This document shows positions 16,011 to 25,643 of a DNA stretch of 64,000 nt, piece by piece. The notes below the pieces were generated by a model. The model saw only the letters and a program-made list of their open reading frames with translations. It had not been told where the DNA came from and searched no databases. The translations under genes and the position numbers were made by a program. This DNA comes from Flavobacterium solisilvae (GTDB lineage Bacteria > Bacteroidota > Bacteroidia > Flavobacteriales > Flavobacteriaceae). Where the stretch lies: the NCBI RefSeq assembly GCF_012911605.1, contig NZ_JAAMPT010000199.1:1-64000 (forward strand), read 5' to 3'. Within the stretch, counting starts at the first letter, position 1. Each line of letters starts with the position of its first letter.

Positions 16011-19000
16011 TTACTTGATTAATACAAAAGTTTGATTTTGGTTTATAATACTTCCGTAGAATGTTTCGGCAGTTACTTTGCTGTAATAGTTTCCGTTTTC
16101 GGCATTTACTCCTTTTATTTTTCCATCCCAACCCAGGAGTACTTCTCCTTTTTCGGAATAGATTAATGAACCCCAAGTATCATAGATGTCGAGTTGGATG
16201 TTTTTCAGTGCTTTGGTAACAGGTTTGTAGGTGTCGTTTTTAGTATCGCCGTTGGGAGTGAACGCCGTTGGAACGACAAGAATATATCCTTTTTCTACGT
16301 TTATTTCAAGTTGTTGGGTGTACACACAACCGAAAGGATAAGTGACTGTTTGTGTTACGGTATAAGAATCTTTGACATTCAAATAGGTATGTATTGGATT
16401 GACTTCTGTTGAAAAAGTTCCATCGCCAAAATCCCAAAGGACTGAAATGTAATCGCCTGTTATGGTGCTTTCAAATTGTATAGGATCACCAATTGCAAAC
16501 ATACCATAGTTTATAATTCCTATTGATGTGGGTTCAAAGGAAGCTGTTCCAATGACAGGATTGTTCACGTCAACGGAAAAAGTAGTGGTACATCCAATAG
16601 CATCGGTTGCTGTTACAATTACTATTCCGTTTAATTGTGTGCTCATAATTTCATTATTAGTTCCGCTAATGTTTCCACTAGACCATTGATATTGGTATGG
16701 CGGAACACCACCAGATGCTTGTGCCACAAAACTTTGATTTACTATTCTAGTAGTACAATTTGTGTCGGTTTGAGTTGTTACGGCTATTTCAAGTGGTGCT
16801 GGTCTGATTAGTGTATATGTTTTAGATGTAGAACAACCATTGGCATCGGTAATTGTTACGCCATAATTTCCAGCTGTCACTCCTGATAAATCTTCGGTGG
16901 TTGCACCATTGGTCCAAAGGAAACTATAAGGTAGTGTTCCGCCTGCAATAATCAAATCGATAGAACCAGAACTTCCATTGGTGCAATCGAGCGGATTGAT
17001 TACATTAGCTGATAATACAATTGCCGCTGGTTCAATTATGGTAAACGTTCTGGAAATAGTACAAGGTTTTGAGTCTGTAATTACTACGGAATATATTCCT
17101 GGAGGAAGATTGTTTCTTGTTGTTCCTGCTGTACTTCCATCACTCCAAACTAAATTTACTGGTGCAATTCCTCCAACAAAATTGAGATTAATACTTCCAT
17201 CATTCGCTCCAAAACAAGAGATATTGGAGACTACTGGAGTAACGTCAAAGATTGGTGGACTTGGTATATTTATCGATACTACTTTTTGGCATCCTACATT
17301 ATCAGTAACTGTTATCACATAATCTCCGGGAGAAAGATTAGTTAAATTTAAAGAGGTTGCCAAATGACTCCATTGGTATTGGTATGGCGCCACACCTCCC
17401 GAAATCGTTGCATTTAAGGTTGCGTTATTATCTCCATAACAAACTATTGGAGTTGTTACTACGTCTATAATTATTTCAGGCGATTGAGTTATTGTAACTC
17501 CTAAATTTTGAACACATCCCAAACTATCTGTCACTACAACTTCATATTGACCGGCAGGAATATTTGAGATATCTTCTGTTATCTCCCCATTTGACCAAGC
17601 ATAAGAATAAGGAGCTGTACCGCCTGAAATATTTACATCAATGGCTCCTGTAGAAAAGCCGTAACAGTCTACATTGGTCTGATTGTTTAAAGTTACTTCA
17701 AGAATTGGAGGTTGTGTTATGGTAAACATCGCTGTCTTAGGCCCACAACTATTAGTATCTGTTACCAAAACCGTATAGTCTCCTGGCGGTAAATTATTAA
17801 TGTCCTGAGTAGCAGAAGTAAATCCATTAGTACTTGTCCAAGTGTAAATATAGCTTCCTGTTCCTCCTGAAATTTCTATATCTATATTCCCATTATTACT
17901 TCCAAAACAGGTAATATCATTTTCAGTATTTAAAGAAATTTGTATGTCATCAGGTTCTGTAATTGTATAAGAGCCTGAAAACGGACAACCTCCTGCGTCA
18001 TTAATGGTAACATTATATTGACCGGGTTGAATATTACTTATATTTGAGGCTGTTGATATAAATCCATTAGGTCCATTCCAATTTACTGTATAAGGTGCAC
18101 CTGTTGAAAATGGAATTCCACCAGTAATATTTGTTGTAATAGAAGCATTATTTACTCCATAACAACTATTGTTTGTTACTACTACATTAGGATTAATCGC
18201 AGGATTAACTGTTACTGTCACCGAAAAACTATTTCCCACACAAGTTCCAGAAACCGGAGTTACAGTATAAGTTACTGTTGCAGGACTTGAGGTTGTATTA
18301 ACAAGCACTTGGCTAATCTGAGTTTGAGGCATTGTTTCGGCTGAAGCTCCTGTAACTGCTCCTGCCGGAATAATGCTTGGCGTTGTCCAGATATAAGTTG
18401 TTCCCACAGGAATTATATTCCCTCCACCAGCAATAGGTGTTACTGTAAACGATGTTGTACTACAAATTGTGGTAGCTTCGTTTGAAATCACAGGGTTTTC
18501 ATTAACTGTAACTACTTTAGCATCCGTTGTAATAACGGAACAACTTCCTGTTATAGCAGAAAAATTAATCACACAATAGTAATATGTTGTACCCGCTACT
18601 ACTGTTGGCGGATTGTAAGTAGCTCCGTTTGCTCCGGCAATTAACGTTCCTCCAGAATTTGAGTTTAAAGCATTGGAGTACCACTGATAAGTAGGTGTTC
18701 CTATCCCATTATTTATTGTAAATGATAAAACTGTCGCCGATTGTCCTACACAAACAGTTGAGTCCTGCGGTTGAACAACAACTACAGGTGCTAAATTAAC
18801 AACAACTATCGCAATTGAAGAAGTAACACTACATCCAACTCCATTAGGCTGTGTTACTATACAATAATAGTAAAAAGTACCTGCCACATCTGATGGTGGT
18901 AAATAAGTGTTACTTGTTGCTCCTGAAATAAGAACTCCTGTTGTTGTACTATTTGTTGTCGATTTATACCACTGGTAATTATAAAGAGTTCCAATTCCTC

Positions 19001-22000
19001 CGGAAACTAGCACTTCTAAGAGTGAAGGTGTTGTATTTTGACATAAAGATTGAGTGTTTATAGGCTGAGAAGTAACTATAGGATCTGCAATTACATTTAT
19101 TTCGGCTACATCGCTTTTTATAGCTCCGCAACCGCTTCCTGAAAAAGCTATTTCAACATAATAATAGTATGCTCCCGGAACATTAAAAGTATTAGGTAAA
19201 AATGTTGATAATGTAGCTCCGGGAATTAAAGTTCCTCCTAAATTTGAAGCTGTATTATTCGAGTACCATTGATAACTTGGTGTTCCTGTACCACCTGTAA
19301 AGGAAACGCTTAATGGATTAGTGATGGTTGCTCCGACACAAATACTTTGCTGCGGTAATGGATTTTGATCTATTGTAGCAGAAGGGATTACATTAACCAA
19401 AGCTGTATTTGTAGCGATAGTAGCGCAATTTCCTGTTATGTTTGGAAAAGTTACCAAGCAGTAATAATACAAACTTCCTATATTAGTAGCCGGTGGTGTA
19501 AAAGTTGCATTAGTTTCTCCCGGTAAAAATGTTCCTGTTGTTGTATCATCATTTGTATTGGAATACCATTGAAAAGTTGGAGAACCACTTCCTGTTGACG
19601 GAGTAACACTCAATATTGATGGAGTACCGCCAACACAAACCGTACTTGATTGGGGCTGATTTATAATACTTGGAGATGTATTTACTATTACTGCTGCTGT
19701 TTGGCTGTTTACAGAACAACCGGGAGTAGATTGTGTTACTGTACAATAATAATATATTGTTCCTACAGTAGTGGTAGGCGGAACATAATTGGCTGTTGTT
19801 GCTCCTGAAATTAAAATTCCACCTGTATTAGAATTGGATGTATTGGAATACCATTGATACAAAAGAGTACCGTTGCCTCCTGAAGCTGTTACAGTTAATA
19901 TTGTTGGTGTTGCTCCTTGGCATAAGGTTTGAGTAACTAAAGGTTGATTTGTAATGATTGGGTCAGTAAAAACATTAACCTGAGCAATATTACTTGTTGC
20001 AACTCCACATCCATTTCCTGATAAAGAAATTTCGACATAATAATAGTATGTTCCTGCTAAAGTATAAACCGGAGGTAAATAGGAAGCTGTTGTTGCTCCC
20101 GAAATAGTAGTTCCTCCTGTTGTAGTATTGTTGACATTTGAAAACCATTGGTATGTTGCCGTTCCTGCTCCTCCGATATAAGAAACTGAAAGAGCAGTAG
20201 GTAATGACACTCCTACACAAAGTTCCTGAGATATTAGAGGTTGCGTTACTATAGTTGGTAAAGGATTTACGGTTACCGATGCTACACTTGAAGTTAATCC
20301 TGAACATCCTCCAGAAGCTAATGAAATCACACAATAATAATACACAACACCAACAGTATTTGAAGGAGGCATATAGGAACTATTAACAGCTCCCGATATT
20401 GCTGTTCCTCCCACAGTAGAGTTAACCGTATTGGCATACCATTGATAAGACGGTGTTACCGAAGTGCTACTCAAAGCCACTGATAATAAAGTAGGATTAC
20501 CGTCTAAACAAACTGTACTGGAAACTGGTTGTGTGGTAATTACTGGTGCAGGATTAACCGTAATTACATAATTTATCGGAGTTCCTACACAGTTATTAAA
20601 TGATGGTGTAATTGTGTATGTTACTGTTCCATTTGTTGTATTTGTTGTGGTAATAGTTTGTGCCGGAATAGTACTTGAAGTTCCGGAAGTAACAAAACCT
20701 GTTACTCCAGTGGTTCCAACAGCAGTCCACGAAAATGTAGTTCCAGAAGGATTAGCTGTTAAAATAACAGGAGTCGTTTGGGAACCCGAACAAATTGTTT
20801 GGGATAAAGTTGTATTAGTAATTACGGGTGCTTCATTAACCGAGAATGTTTGAGAAGCGGTATTCGAAACTCCACACTCATTCGTTACTGTTAATAAAAC
20901 AGTATATGAACCTGTTGAAGTATAACTTATAGTTCCCGGATTTAGAGTATTAGCCGTTGCCGGATTTCCGCCAGGAAAACTCCAAGCATAAGTAAGTGAA
21001 CTTCCTGTTGGTGCACAAGAAGCTACTGTGGCAACAGGTGTGATGTTTGCTGTTCCACAGAAGTTGTTTATTGCAGCTATTGAAACCGTTGGTGGTTTTT
21101 TTACTGTTACTGTTTGGGAAGTTGTTGTACTTCCACAGGAATTTGTTGTGGTTAATGTAATCGTATAATTTCCCGGTTCCGTAAAATTAAAAGAAGCATT
21201 TTGAGTTGTTTGATTAGGAATTGGCGTAATTGATGTGCCACAATTTGTAGGTGCATAAGCAACAGACCATTGATATGATGGAGTTGCACATTGGTTTGCT
21301 AAGTTGGTAGTATTTGTTGTTGTGACTGCTAATGGCGTGCACCCAGAAGTTGTATTTAACGTGAATTGAGGTGTTAGTTGAGGTTCGATACAAATAGTTT
21401 GAATTTTAGTCGTAATTCCACAAAAATTTTGAGCAGTCAATGTTACAGTATAGGTTCCCGGAACAGTATAAGTATGATTTATATTTTGAGGAGCTGATGG
21501 CTGTGAAGTAATAATTGGAGAACCATCACCAAAATTCCATGTGTAAATAGCACTTTGCGAACAATTCTGACCATATCCTGAAACTGTAGTATTTGTAAAT
21601 AAAACACTTGTATTAACACATGCAATAGTAGCCGATGAGAAATCTGCTAAAGGTTTAGTGAGTATTGATATATTACCTAGAGTAAAAGGTGTTGTACCAC
21701 AAGCATTAGTTACATTTAATTTAACCTCAAAACTAGGTGTTGGACAACTGCTCGTTGTATAAATATGAGGAATTGGATAATTAGATGAACTTGAAGGATT
21801 TGAAGAGTTATAGAAACTAGAGCTATTTAATTGACCCTGAGTTAATAATAAAGTTTCTCCATCTCCATAATCTATACTATAAGTTGTATCAAGTGAATTA
21901 CTTCCCCAATTTGATATAGAAAATTGTAAGTTTGATGTAGGTGCACATAAATTTTGAGTTGAACCAGGACTGTTCAATCCTCCTAGAGGGTTAGATACAT

Positions 22001-22895
22001 TTTTTACTATATAAGTTTTTGAATTTGAACATCCATTATTACCATTAGCCGTAATAACCATAGAATATGCGCCTATTGTAGAATAAGTATGTGAAATTGG
22101 AAAAGAAATGTTACTTTGTAGATTTCCATCTCCCCAATTAATAGAATAAGATGTTACACAGTTGGAAATTGAAGTGTTGCCAACTGTTATTGAATAAACA
22201 GGGTTTGAAGATGCATTAGAACAGTTGCTAAATGGATCAAATGGAAAATTAACATCGGAAAAACTAATGTCTGGCTTCTGCTTAACTGTAATTATTTTAG
22301 TTTTTGTAACTGTACAACCTCCTCCTGTTACTGTTAAAGTTACTGTGAAATTTTGTGTTCCACATCCTAGAGCAACAAAAATATGTGATGGGTTTTGTGC
22401 AGTAGATATTGGTGTTGAATCTCCAAAATCCCAAGAGTAGGAATATGCTATTGTTCCTGTTACAGTTGAATTGAATTGTATCGAAGTGCCTGAACAAGTA
22501 TTGTCATTTGTAAAAGTAAAATCTACGGTTGGTATTGCAGTTACAATAACAGTAGTATTTCCTGTTTGCAACTGAGTAGTATTTGTGCTATCTTGAACAC
22601 TTACCAAAGAATACGTAAAAGTACCTGCTGTTCCAGTGGGAGCAGAAACTGTAACTGTATTTCCCGAAGTTGTCGCCACTGTCAGATCAGGTCCATTATT
22701 TATTTTATAAGTAAACGTATAAGGTGCTGTTCCGCCGCTTCCAGTGAAAGTGATTAGTGGACTGGCTGCGTTTTGGCAGACAGTTGTTCCTCCAGTAATC
22801 GTAGCGGCTGGCGCAAGTGGTGCGGTGTTTTCTTTTGCGTTTGCATTTATGACAGAGGATAGACAAAAAAATAGTAGTACGTATAGTTGCTTCAT
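16011..22895 (-). CDS. Giant SprB-like surface adhesin with type B sorting domain
   Basis: About 2,294 residues. A signal peptide starts MKQLYVLLFFCL (ATG at 22895; an in-frame ATG at 22949 would add 18 basic residues before it). Next come PKD-type domains (for example YSWDFGDSTP; roughly 22.5-20.9 kb), seven Ig-like repeats around (Y/F)QW(Y/F)xNTxN...GGxxISG (about 20.5-18.5 kb), six or seven SprB-type repeats around CFGxNNGSIDIxISGG...TVTDxxGC (about 18.2-16.7 kb), a last PKD-like domain and a C-terminal gliding-type (CHU_C/type B) sorting domain starting VVPTAFTPNGDTKND. It should be exported by type IX secretion and held at the surface for adhesion or gliding. The SprF-like partner follows directly. 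Confidence 0.9.
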   Translation of the reverse strand: MKQLYVLLFFCLSSVINANAKENTAPLAPAATITGGTTVCQNAASPLITFTGSGGTAPYTFTYKINNGPDLTVATTSGNTVTVSAPTGTAGTFTYSLVSVQDSTNTTQLQTGNTTVIVTAIPTVDFTFTNDNTCSGTSIQFNSTVTGTIAYSYSWDFGDSTPISTAQNPSHIFVALGCGTQNFTVTLTVTGGGCTVTKTKIITVKQKPDISFSDVNFPFDPFSNCSNASSNPVYSITVGNTSISNCVTSYSINWGDGNLQSNISFPISHTYSTIGAYSMVITANGNNGCSNSKTYIVKNVSNPLGGLNSPGSTQNLCAPTSNLQFSISNWGSNSLDTTYSIDYGDGETLLLTQGQLNSSSFYNSSNPSSSSNYPIPHIYTTSSCPTPSFEVKLNVTNACGTTPFTLGNISILTKPLADFSSATIACVNTSVLFTNTTVSGYGQNCSQSAIYTWNFGDGSPIITSQPSAPQNINHTYTVPGTYTVTLTAQNFCGITTKIQTICIEPQLTPQFTLNTTSGCTPLAVTTTNTTNLANQCATPSYQWSVAYAPTNCGTSITPIPNQTTQNASFNFTEPGNYTITLTTTNSCGSTTTSQTVTVKKPPTVSIAAINNFCGTANITPVATVASCAPTGSSLTYAWSFPGGNPATANTLNPGTISYTSTGSYTVLLTVTNECGVSNTASQTFSVNEAPVITNTTLSQTICSGSQTTPVILTANPSGTTFSWTAVGTTGVTGFVTSGTSSTIPAQTITTTNTTNGTVTYTITPSFNNCVGTPINYVITVNPAPVITTQPVSSTVCLDGNPTLLSVALSSTSVTPSYQWYANTVNSTVGGTAISGAVNSSYMPPSNTVGVVYYYCVISLASGGCSGLTSSVASVTVNPLPTIVTQPLISQELCVGVSLPTALSVSYIGGAGTATYQWFSNVNNTTTGGTTISGATTASYLPPVYTLAGTYYYYVEISLSGNGCGVATSNIAQVNVFTDPIITNQPLVTQTLCQGATPTILTVTASGGNGTLLYQWYSNTSNSNTGGILISGATTANYVPPTTTVGTIYYYCTVTQSTPGCSVNSQTAAVIVNTSPSIINQPQSSTVCVGGTPSILSVTPSTGSGSPTFQWYSNTNDDTTTGTFLPGETNATFTPPATNIGSLYYYCLVTFPNITGNCATIATNTALVNVIPSATIDQNPLPQQSICVGATITNPLSVSFTGGTGTPSYQWYSNNTASNLGGTLIPGATLSTFLPNTFNVPGAYYYYVEIAFSGSGCGAIKSDVAEINVIADPIVTSQPINTQSLCQNTTPSLLEVLVSGGIGTLYNYQWYKSTTNSTTTGVLISGATSNTYLPPSDVAGTFYYYCIVTQPNGVGCSVTSSIAIVVVNLAPVVVVQPQDSTVCVGQSATVLSFTINNGIGTPTYQWYSNALNSNSGGTLIAGANGATYNPPTVVAGTTYYYCVINFSAITGSCSVITTDAKVVTVNENPVISNEATTICSTTSFTVTPIAGGGNIIPVGTTYIWTTPSIIPAGAVTGASAETMPQTQISQVLVNTTSSPATVTYTVTPVSGTCVGNSFSVTVTVNPAINPNVVVTNNSCYGVNNASITTNITGGIPFSTGAPYTVNWNGPNGFISTASNISNIQPGQYNVTINDAGGCPFSGSYTITEPDDIQISLNTENDITCFGSNNGNIDIEISGGTGSYIYTWTSTNGFTSATQDINNLPPGDYTVLVTDTNSCGPKTAMFTITQPPILEVTLNNQTNVDCYGFSTGAIDVNISGGTAPYSYAWSNGEITEDISNIPAGQYEVVVTDSLGCVQNLGVTITQSPEIIIDVVTTPIVCYGDNNATLNATISGGVAPYQYQWSHLATSLNLTNLSPGDYVITVTDNVGCQKVVSINIPSPPIFDVTPVVSNISCFGANDGSINLNFVGGIAPVNLVWSDGSTAGTTRNNLPPGIYSVVITDSKPCTISRTFTIIEPAAIVLSANVINPLDCTNGSSGSIDLIIAGGTLPYSFLWTNGATTEDLSGVTAGNYGVTITDANGCSTSKTYTLIRPAPLEIAVTTQTDTNCTTRIVNQSFVAQASGGVPPYQYQWSSGNISGTNNEIMSTQLNGIVIVTATDAIGCTTTFSVDVNNPVIGTASFEPTSIGIINYGMFAIGDPIQFESTITGDYISVLWDFGDGTFSTEVNPIHTYLNVKDSYTVTQTVTYPFGCVYTQQLEINVEKGYILVVPTAFTPNGDTKNDTYKPVTKALKNIQLDIYDTWGSLIYSEKGEVLLGWDGKIKGVNAENGNYYSKVTAETFYGSIINQNQTFVLIK

Positions 22896-23031
22896 CCGTT
22901 TTATTTTAATTTGATATTTTTTAACAGTTCTAGGTGAATTATTTGACAAAATTGGTTAATTTATAGTTAATTACGAAATTATTTTGCTTTATTTCTTGTT
23001 GTTATAGGTTTTGTTTTGAATTCAAATTACA

Positions 23032-23077
23032 AATACCACCGGCAGGTTTCTAAATAATAGTCTTTGCCGATGGTATT
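23032..23077 (-). promoter_or_regulatory. Hairpin in the adhesin mRNA leader
   Basis: The arms AATACCACCGGCA (23032-23044) and TGCCGATGGTATT (23065-23077) pair over 13 positions with one mismatch or G-U, with a 20-base loop. It sits in the roughly 200-base untranslated leader between the promoter at 23098 and the adhesin start. No T-run follows, so it is not a plain terminator. A perfect 12-base palindrome TTTGAATTCAAA (23015-23026) lies next to it. Confidence 0.55.
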
Positions 23078-23097
23078 GTTACCACAAATATTATTGA

Positions 23098-23142
23098 CAA
23101 ATATAAATTGTTGGTTTGGAAGTATTTTACGGGAAACCGTAA
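23098..23142 (-). promoter_or_regulatory. Operator-promoter unit 3 (giant adhesin)
   Basis: On the minus strand: palindrome TTACGG-TTTC-CCGTAA (23127-23142), then AATACTTCCAAA, then TATATTTG (23098-23105) exactly 21 bases after the palindrome. It is the third copy of the unit and reads toward the adhesin. The start codon is about 200 bases away, so the leader is long. The 380-base gap between 22896 and 23277 is filled by the leader hairpin, this unit, a purine-rich stretch and hairpin repeat copy C. Confidence 0.75.
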
Positions 23143-23198
23143 TGGAAGAAAAAAGTTTGAAAAAAGAGAAAAGAAGCAAGAGAAAAGATAATAGAAAT

Positions 23199-23267
23199 GG
23201 CTTCTCGATACAATTTTACAAACTAAAAATTGGCATTTTCAGTTTGTAAAATCACTCGAAGAGACGG
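23199..23267. repeat. Dispersed hairpin repeat, copy C
   Basis: Same ends as copies A and B (GGCTTCTCGATACAA ... ATCACTCGAAGAGACGG) with perfect inner arms TTTTACAAACT / AGTTTGTAAAA. It lies 11 bases after the stop of the response regulator gene and is followed on that strand by a pyrimidine-rich stretch, so it may end that transcript. Confidence 0.72.
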
Positions 23268-23277
23268 AAGGACGTGA

Positions 23278-23943
23278 CTATATAATGCCTAAATCTTTGG
23301 TGATGGCGATTAGATGGATGTTGTTGTTGGCTTTGAAGTAATCTTTTAGTTTGGCTACTCTTTTTTCGATGGTGGATTTGCTGTTGGGTGTAATGTTTAG
23401 GTGTTTGAAAAGGGTTTCCATTTCTTCTATGGCAACACCGTTTGCTAGATGAGAAAGCAAGGTAATGTCGTAATTGTCTATTTCTTTTGCTGTTTTGTCT
23501 TGTAATGCATGGGCTAGCTCGGGAGAAATGAAAGTTTTTCCATAGAGTAGTGTTTCGATGGCCGTTTTGAGTTGGCTGATGCTGTTTCTTCCTTTTTTTA
23601 CGTAGCCATTTATTTGCGCTTCGTCAAAAAGTGTTTTGATGATATAGGGTTTGTCTTCTACGGAATAGACGATAACATTTATTTCGGGGTGGATTTTTTT
23701 GATGGCTTGAATAAGTTCTTCTCCTGACGCTATTTTTACTTCGCGATAGTCTTCTACAAAAGATAAATCGCTAATTAGCAAATCAAATGGTTGGTGGTCT
23801 TGTAGTGCTTTTTTGAATTTTAGAATGGCATCATCACAATATTTGGCATATTGTATTTCTTGAACTCCCAAATCTTTTAGTGTTTGTTCTACTGCTATAT
23901 TGATACTGTCAAAATCTTCGGCTATTAGGACTTTTTTGTACAT
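23278..23943 (-). CDS. Response regulator with LuxR-like DNA-binding end
   Basis: 221 residues, cytoplasmic transcription regulator. Receiver domain (1-125): acidic pair E9/D10, phospho-acceptor D59 in LLISDLSF and K116 in YVKKGRN. The C-terminal ~65 residues look like a helix-turn-helix of the LuxR/FixJ kind (DITLLSHLANGVAIEEMETL ... STIEKRVAKLKDYF). The kinase gene ends seven bases upstream, so they are a cognate pair. The third TTACGG-N4-CCGTAA promoter lies about 135 bases downstream of this gene, which makes this regulator the first candidate for binding it (inference). Confidence 0.85.
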   Translation of the reverse strand: MYKKVLIAEDFDSINIAVEQTLKDLGVQEIQYAKYCDDAILKFKKALQDHQPFDLLISDLSFVEDYREVKIASGEELIQAIKKIHPEINVIVYSVEDKPYIIKTLFDEAQINGYVKKGRNSISQLKTAIETLLYGKTFISPELAHALQDKTAKEIDNYDITLLSHLANGVAIEEMETLFKHLNITPNSKSTIEKRVAKLKDYFKANNNIHLIAITKDLGII

Positions 23944-23949
23944 ACTCTT

Positions 23950-25593
23950 TTAATTTGGGATGGTAATTTTTACTTTGAAACCTTTATTGGGTTCGGTATC
24001 AAATGTAATAGTTCCTTTTAGTGAATGAATACGGTTTTCCGCATTTTGAAGTCCATTTTTTAAATTTAACAAATTGGAGGTTCCAATTCCGTTGTCGGAA
24101 TAGGTTGCTTCTATCCTATTTTTATCTGTTTTAATGCTGATTCCAACTAATGTACACTGACTATGTTTTTTCATATTGACCAATAATTCTTGGAACACTC
24201 TATGAATGGCTACTTTGATTTCTTTGGAAGTTTTTTGGTGCTGAAATCCATCTACATTTACGATCACATTTCTATCATCCGTGTTATAACTTGCCATCAT
24301 GGCTTTTAGCTTTTCAAGGTAATTTTCCCCTGTATCAATATCTCTGTTTTCTCCCGATATGTTTCTAGTTCTAGAGTAGATAGTGTCTAAATTTTCCAAC
24401 AAGGCTTCTTTGTTTAGTGGATTTTCCAAGTTTTGGGTTTCGGCAAAAGCTATGGCATTGTGCACATCATTGGCTAGTTCGTCATGAAGTCTTTTGGCAA
24501 TTCGAGTTTCGGTTCTATAGGCTGTTTCTTCGATTTTTTTACGATTACTTATTTTAATTCTGTAATAAATAAAAATAGCCAGTCCAGTGAGTAGTACTAT
24601 TCCAAGTATAAAATATTCTTTTAACTGCTTTTGTCTTTCAAGTTCTTTTGTTGCTTTTTTGGAATCAAACTTAATTTTTGCAAATTGGTTTTTGGCTATT
24701 TGTCTTGCTTTTGTTATGCTGTCTGACAAATGGATTTGTTGTAAGGCTAATTCTTTTGCTGTATTGGGTTCACTGTTTGCAATCATTATTTTTAACGCAA
24801 TTAGTTCATCGTCAGGACTATTTGTTTTATGTGAAGCTTGATAGGCTTTGTTAGCAAATTCAAAAGCCAACTGTGAATTTTTCTTTTGGTAGTAATCTGC
24901 TAGATGAACATAAGAGGTTGCTAGCTCATAATAATCATTTATGCTATCTCTAATTTTTAAAGATTGGTTCAAATAATCGACAGCTTGGGGTTGGTTTAAT
25001 TTAAATAATGCAAATCCAAGATTACTTAAATTTTTAGCATATTGTAATTTATTTACTATTAGCGAATCAACTGTAATAGTATTCAAAAGAATATCAGCAG
25101 CCTTTTTATATTGTCTTTTTTCTAAATATACTACTGCTATATTATTTTTAAAGATGCATTTATTGAGGTCGCTTAATGAATCGTTAAAACATTTGTTATA
25201 ATAATTTAGAGCTTCTTCATAATTATGTTGCTCTTGATAAGCAATTCCTAATAAATTATAGATATAGGGCAAATACTTTGAATTTTCTACATTTTTATAG
25301 GCTTCTGTAACGGTACTTTCCATTTCGGAAAAATCACAAAAATGTTTTTGAATTGCTGCTAATTGAAGTAAGGCATATACTTTTTGGTCTGAGTTAATTG
25401 CTGTAATTTTTGCTTTTTCATAATAGAAATAAGCACTGTCATACTTTTGATCTGTCAGCCATTTTTCGGCGAAATTAATATTTACTTTATAATCTTGATT
25501 GGAAAATAAAGCTTCTTTTTGTTTCTTTTCATTACATGAAAGAAAAAGGGTTATTAATAAAAAAATCGGGAAACTTAACCTTTTGAGTATCAT
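23950..25593 (-). CDS. TPR histidine kinase of the HisKA_3 type
   Basis: 547 residues. The N-terminus has a lipoprotein-like signal with Cys at 20 (LITLFLSC). Residues ~40-290 carry tetratricopeptide-like repeats (for example YLPYIYNLLGIAYQEQHNYE), probably periplasmic, and a membrane helix lies at about 322-345. The kinase core has KRLHDELANDV with phospho-acceptor H370 and a C-terminal ATPase domain with FQELLVNMKKHS (N473) and YSDNGIG. The layout matches NarX/DegS-like kinases that pair with LuxR-type regulators. What the TPR part senses is unknown. A 55-aa lipoprotein gene lies 50 bases upstream on the same strand. Confidence 0.87.
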   Translation of the reverse strand: MILKRLSFPIFLLITLFLSCNEKKQKEALFSNQDYKVNINFAEKWLTDQKYDSAYFYYEKAKITAINSDQKVYALLQLAAIQKHFCDFSEMESTVTEAYKNVENSKYLPYIYNLLGIAYQEQHNYEEALNYYNKCFNDSLSDLNKCIFKNNIAVVYLEKRQYKKAADILLNTITVDSLIVNKLQYAKNLSNLGFALFKLNQPQAVDYLNQSLKIRDSINDYYELATSYVHLADYYQKKNSQLAFEFANKAYQASHKTNSPDDELIALKIMIANSEPNTAKELALQQIHLSDSITKARQIAKNQFAKIKFDSKKATKELERQKQLKEYFILGIVLLTGLAIFIYYRIKISNRKKIEETAYRTETRIAKRLHDELANDVHNAIAFAETQNLENPLNKEALLENLDTIYSRTRNISGENRDIDTGENYLEKLKAMMASYNTDDRNVIVNVDGFQHQKTSKEIKVAIHRVFQELLVNMKKHSQCTLVGISIKTDKNRIEATYSDNGIGTSNLLNLKNGLQNAENRIHSLKGTITFDTEPNKGFKVKITIPN

Positions 25594-25643
25594 TTCCCGA
25601 AGTTATTTAATTTTCTTTTATAAAAAGAAAATTATAAAAAAAA

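Noticed and set aside
18480..20560. Tandem DNA repeats or a CRISPR-like array
   Set aside because: The periodic pattern is in the protein (Ig-like repeats of about 85-100 residues) and the DNA copies differ; no short identical repeats with unique spacers exist.
20614..20853. Plus-strand frames within the giant adhesin gene
   Set aside because: Simple shadow of Val/Thr-rich coding sequence on the other strand; no start context and no family features.
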